Positions 60,893-64,000 of a stretch of 64,000 nucleotides of DNA are shown here, in pieces. This DNA is from Xenorhabdus griffiniae (GTDB lineage: Bacteria > Pseudomonadota > Gammaproteobacteria > Enterobacterales > Enterobacteriaceae), in NCBI RefSeq assembly GCF_037265215.1, contig NZ_CP147737.1, positions 2,450,001 to 2,514,000 on the forward strand, given 5' to 3'. The translations under genes and the position numbers were made by a program. Numbering within the stretch: the stretch's first letter is position 1; each line of letters opens with the position of its first letter. The notes beneath the pieces were generated by a model. It ran no database searches. It saw only the letters and a program-made list of their open reading frames with translations, and was not told the origin of the DNA.

Positions 60893-63800
60893 ATGAGAAC
60901 ACTTGAAGGTTCGTTGAATTCGAACTTATATCACCTTCATCCCGCTCAAGAGGATGTGTTTTATGAGCAAACTTTTCACGAAAACAGCCCATTACATAAC
61001 CTGGGTTGGTATACCTTAATGGAAGATGAAGTTGATATAATCATCCTGCAACAAGCCTGGCGATTACTATATCAACATATTGATACGCTGAGGTTACGCA
61101 TATCCATTAATTCAGATAATGAAGCAACCCAATATGTTCAGAATCAGAATGAGATTGAGTTAGTCATATTCCATGATTTTACAATGCAACCTGATCCTGA
61201 AAAAAAAGCAAAACTTTGGATGCAGCAACAGATAGATATTCCCATTAACTTTCCAAATGAGCCATTATACCTGGCTGCATTGCTTCGTATTACCAACGAG
61301 AAATATTACTTCTTCACTAAGTTCCATCATATTATGATGGATGGGGTTGGTTTATTTCGGTTACATGAATATGCTCATAAGTTATATGCATGTCTGAAAA
61401 ATAAAACTTCAACCACCTGGTTAACAGAAATTCCACAATATTTAGATACGATAGAAAAAGCAAAAGAATATCTGATTTCCTCCTGTTACGAAAAAGACAA
61501 AAAATACTGGTGCGATTTTTTAACAAAAAACGATATACATCAATTAACCCCTTGTTATCAAAATAGGGGTTCTCGTAACGATACGTTGGCATTACCGTTT
61601 TCAATTAAAGCTGATTTGCTTGCCTTTTGCGAAAAAAATAAAACGAACTTTCTTGCTGTCTTTTCGAGCTTAATCATCATGATGATGTCAGAACTGACAG
61701 GGCAACAGGAATTAACATTTAATACCATTACTCATGGCAGAAGGACAAAATCAGAGAAATATGTCGTAGGGATGCAAACCAATATTTATCCGGTACATTG
61801 CCATGTTTCTCACACAATCCGTGTTACCGAACAGATTAAGCTAATCGAATTAGCGCTAAAAGAGAGCTATCACCACAGCCAATTTCCTCGCTCTCACTTA
61901 ATTCGCATGGCTAATAACCAGGGCATTGCTTTACCGAATATATTTATCTTCTATGAAAGGCTTTCAGCATCAGCATCTGAAATCAACCAAGCTCAGCATT
62001 ATATTGTAGATGGCGGGTTTAACACTGACCCTCTCGTTTTTCGCTTGCAAGACTTTGGATATGATCAGGAGCTAACAATAGCGATAGATTATTTACAGGA
62101 ATATTTTAGTGAGCAAGATGTAAAACAACTACTTGTACGATTGCAGAATTTATTGATTGCTTTGCTTAACACGCCTTCTTTATTCGTCCATGAATTACCT
62201 ATTTTATTAGAACAGGAGCGTCATACCCTGCTGCACAGTTGGAACCAAACTGATGCATCTTACCCACAGGATAAAATCCTACAGCAACTGTTTGAGGCAC
62301 AGGCAGCAAGAACACCGAATAACGTGGCGCTGGTGTTTGAAGAGAGAACCCTGACCTACCGCCAGCTCAACGAACAGGCAAACCAGCTCGCCGTTGTCAT
62401 TCAGCGGCAATGCAATACACCGATGCAAGCAGATACCCCCATCGCTCTCTACCTCGATCGCAGTCTGGAGATGGTAGTCAGTATTCTGGCGGTCTTGAAA
62501 GCCGGCGGCGCTTATGTACCGATCTCCCCTGAATATCCACCGGAGCGAGTTCAGTTTATTCTGGAAGACACCGGAAGCCCATGTATACTCACCCAACAAC
62601 GCTATCTGACAACACTAGAGCAGCATACTTACACTTTGCCAATTCAGCCGACGCTGATAGCCGCAGATGACCGTACAGTCACCCAAGGCCAGTCAGTAGA
62701 AAATTTAGTGCCAGTGAACAAAAGTTCTGATTTGGCCTACATTATCTACACCTCCGGGACGACCGGACAGCCGAAAGGCGTTGAGTTGACCCACCGAAAC
62801 GTCATCAATCACTTATGTTGGATGCAATCCCAATACCCATTAAGTGCCTCGGATAAAGTCCTGCAACAAATCCCTTATACCTTTGACGCTTCAGTCTGGG
62901 AGTTAATTGCAGCTAACTGTTTTGGTGGCACTATCGTACTGCCCTCACCGGATACCCATAAACAGCCGGAGGACTTATATCAACTGATAGAGAAAACTGG
63001 CGTAACGGTGGTGCAATTCGTCCCGTCCATGTTAGGCGCTTTCTGCCAGACAGTACGGGACTTAGGACAGCAGTTACCCCGCACTATCCGTTACGTTCTG
63101 TGTGGCGGGGAAACGCTGACGATGTCCCATGTCAACGCGTTTAGATTTATAAATAGTCATTCAAGCACTTTAATTAACCTCTATGGCCCCACAGAAACGA
63201 CAAATGATGTCACTCACTTTGAGGTAACCAATGAGATTGGTGGCATTATTCCGATTGGCAAGGCACATAACAACACCCGCCTGTATGTCCTTAACCATCA
63301 TGGAAAACTGTCTCCCATCGGCGCCCCTGGAGAGTTGTATATCGGCGGTGCTGGGCTGGCGCGGGGATATCGTAATCGTCCAGATCTGACTGCCGAGCAT
63401 TTTGTGGAAAATCCGTTTGCCACAGATGAAGACAAATCCCGTGGTTATACTCGTTTGTACAAAACCGGTGATCGGGTACGCTGGCTGCCAGACGGTAACT
63501 TAGAATATCTGGGACGCCATGATTTTCAGGTCAAAATTCGTGGTTACCGCATTGAACTGGGTGAAATCGAAACCACTTTATCCTCTCATCCGCAAGTGAA
63601 ACAGGCAGTGGTGATCGACCGAGATCATGCAGGCCATAAAGCACTGGCGGCTTATCTGGTCACAGACGAAGCCTTGACCAATGACACTTTGATAGCGCAT
63701 CTCTCAACCCACCTGCCGGAGTATATGATACCCGCCAGTTTTACCCGCATTGATGCCATCCCCTTGACTATCAACGGCAAGCTCGACCGCCATGCTTTGC

Positions 63801-64000
63801 CAGCACCGGTATGGGAAGATCGGGATCGTTATATAGCGCCACGCACTGAGTTGGAAACCCAATTGTGTGTGCTCTGGCAAGATGTCTTAGGATTAGAACG
63901 GATCGGTATTGAGGATAATTTCTTCCGTATCGGTGGCGACTCGATTGTCAGCATCCAGTTAGTCTCCAAACTGCGGCAAATCGGTTTCTCCCTGCAAGCC
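60893..64000 (+). CDS. NRPS starting C-A-PCP, 3' end beyond the window
   Basis: First 1036 residues of a nonribosomal peptide synthetase, open to the right edge. Condensation domain with HHIMMDG (H145, H146, D150), adenylation domain with IIYTSGTTGQPKG at 617-629, then TGD/KIRGYRIELGEIE and NGKLDRHALP, and a carrier domain with FFRIGGDSIVSIQL (S1017). Pocket positions read by eye give roughly D-A-W-Q-L-G-L-N-D, which resembles glutamine-type codes but needs a proper predictor. Because it begins with a C domain, it may accept a fatty acyl or a donor from another protein. The ATG at 60893 lacks a strong Shine-Dalgarno. Codon use is typical of the genome, unlike the AT-rich cluster. Its relation to the siderophore or RiPP clusters is not evident. 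Confidence 0.92.
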   Translation, partial: MRTLEGSLNSNLYHLHPAQEDVFYEQTFHENSPLHNLGWYTLMEDEVDIIILQQAWRLLYQHIDTLRLRISINSDNEATQYVQNQNEIELVIFHDFTMQPDPEKKAKLWMQQQIDIPINFPNEPLYLAALLRITNEKYYFFTKFHHIMMDGVGLFRLHEYAHKLYACLKNKTSTTWLTEIPQYLDTIEKAKEYLISSCYEKDKKYWCDFLTKNDIHQLTPCYQNRGSRNDTLALPFSIKADLLAFCEKNKTNFLAVFSSLIIMMMSELTGQQELTFNTITHGRRTKSEKYVVGMQTNIYPVHCHVSHTIRVTEQIKLIELALKESYHHSQFPRSHLIRMANNQGIALPNIFIFYERLSASASEINQAQHYIVDGGFNTDPLVFRLQDFGYDQELTIAIDYLQEYFSEQDVKQLLVRLQNLLIALLNTPSLFVHELPILLEQERHTLLHSWNQTDASYPQDKILQQLFEAQAARTPNNVALVFEERTLTYRQLNEQANQLAVVIQRQCNTPMQADTPIALYLDRSLEMVVSILAVLKAGGAYVPISPEYPPERVQFILEDTGSPCILTQQRYLTTLEQHTYTLPIQPTLIAADDRTVTQGQSVENLVPVNKSSDLAYIIYTSGTTGQPKGVELTHRNVINHLCWMQSQYPLSASDKVLQQIPYTFDASVWELIAANCFGGTIVLPSPDTHKQPEDLYQLIEKTGVTVVQFVPSMLGAFCQTVRDLGQQLPRTIRYVLCGGETLTMSHVNAFRFINSHSSTLINLYGPTETTNDVTHFEVTNEIGGIIPIGKAHNNTRLYVLNHHGKLSPIGAPGELYIGGAGLARGYRNRPDLTAEHFVENPFATDEDKSRGYTRLYKTGDRVRWLPDGNLEYLGRHDFQVKIRGYRIELGEIETTLSSHPQVKQAVVIDRDHAGHKALAAYLVTDEALTNDTLIAHLSTHLPEYMIPASFTRIDAIPLTINGKLDRHALPAPVWEDRDRYIAPRTELETQLCVLWQDVLGLERIGIEDNFFRIGGDSIVSIQLVSKLRQIGFSLQA

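Overview
The window looks like a chromosomal segment of an entomopathogenic Morganellaceae bacterium (Xenorhabdus or Photorhabdus type). The grounds are a yersiniabactin-like siderophore operon with the Ybt/Irp gene set, a CdiA/FhaB-type two-partner secretion system, a further NRPS, AT-rich intergenic DNA, and copies of a short palindromic intergenic element. The genus is inferred; no rRNA or housekeeping marker is present.

Layout. (1) 1-13.2 kb, minus strand, visibly GC-rich: a TpsB outer-membrane transporter followed by a giant CdiA/FhaB-family exoprotein that runs off the left edge, so its C-terminal effector is not visible. It contains five 738-bp superrepeats and a separate array of five 63-bp repeats. 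(2) 13.6-44.5 kb: an AraC-type regulator (YbtA-like) divergent from one long operon with a Fur box: TonB receptor, MFS exporter/permease, two ABC transporters (YbtP/Q-like), HMWP2-like NRPS, a 3918-residue HMWP1-like PKS/NRPS, thiazolinyl reductase, type II thioesterase and a salicyl-AMP ligase fused to salicylate synthase. Relative to Yersinia, the HMWP1-like protein lacks the first C-methyltransferase and has an extra Cy-A-PCP module, so the product should be a relative of yersiniabactin (piscibactin/photoxenobactin type), not yersiniabactin itself.

(3) 44.9-58.3 kb, minus strand, mostly very AT-rich: the most unusual part. A 41-codon gene (58167-58292) encodes a RiPP-like precursor ending in ACLSCS. 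It is followed by a perfect 13-bp stem-loop and then by an aryl-AMP/CoA ligase, a cysteine-dioxygenase-like cupin, an MNIO partner protein, a DUF692/MNIO oxidase, a DegT-type PLP aminotransferase, an ABC ATPase, a beta-propeller plus alpha/beta-hydrolase (S9-like peptidase) split by an in-frame TGA, an SDR, a PhzD isochorismatase, a PhzE ADIC synthase and a membrane permease. PhzE, PhzD and the SDR without other phenazine genes predict 3-hydroxyanthranilate. The whole suggests a hybrid in which a peptide with modified cysteines meets an aminoaryl acid. Two genes (PhzE and the MNIO partner) change frame at A-runs that are also canonical -1 slippery heptamers, so the cluster is recoded, decaying, or affected by homopolymer errors.

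(4) 58.4-64 kb: an IS66-type remnant, a DUF333 lipoprotein, an EmrE-like SMR transporter, two more copies of the approximately 105-bp palindromic element, and the first 1036 residues of a C-A-PCP NRPS cut by the right edge. Translations were done by eye; domain boundaries are approximate and no database was searched.
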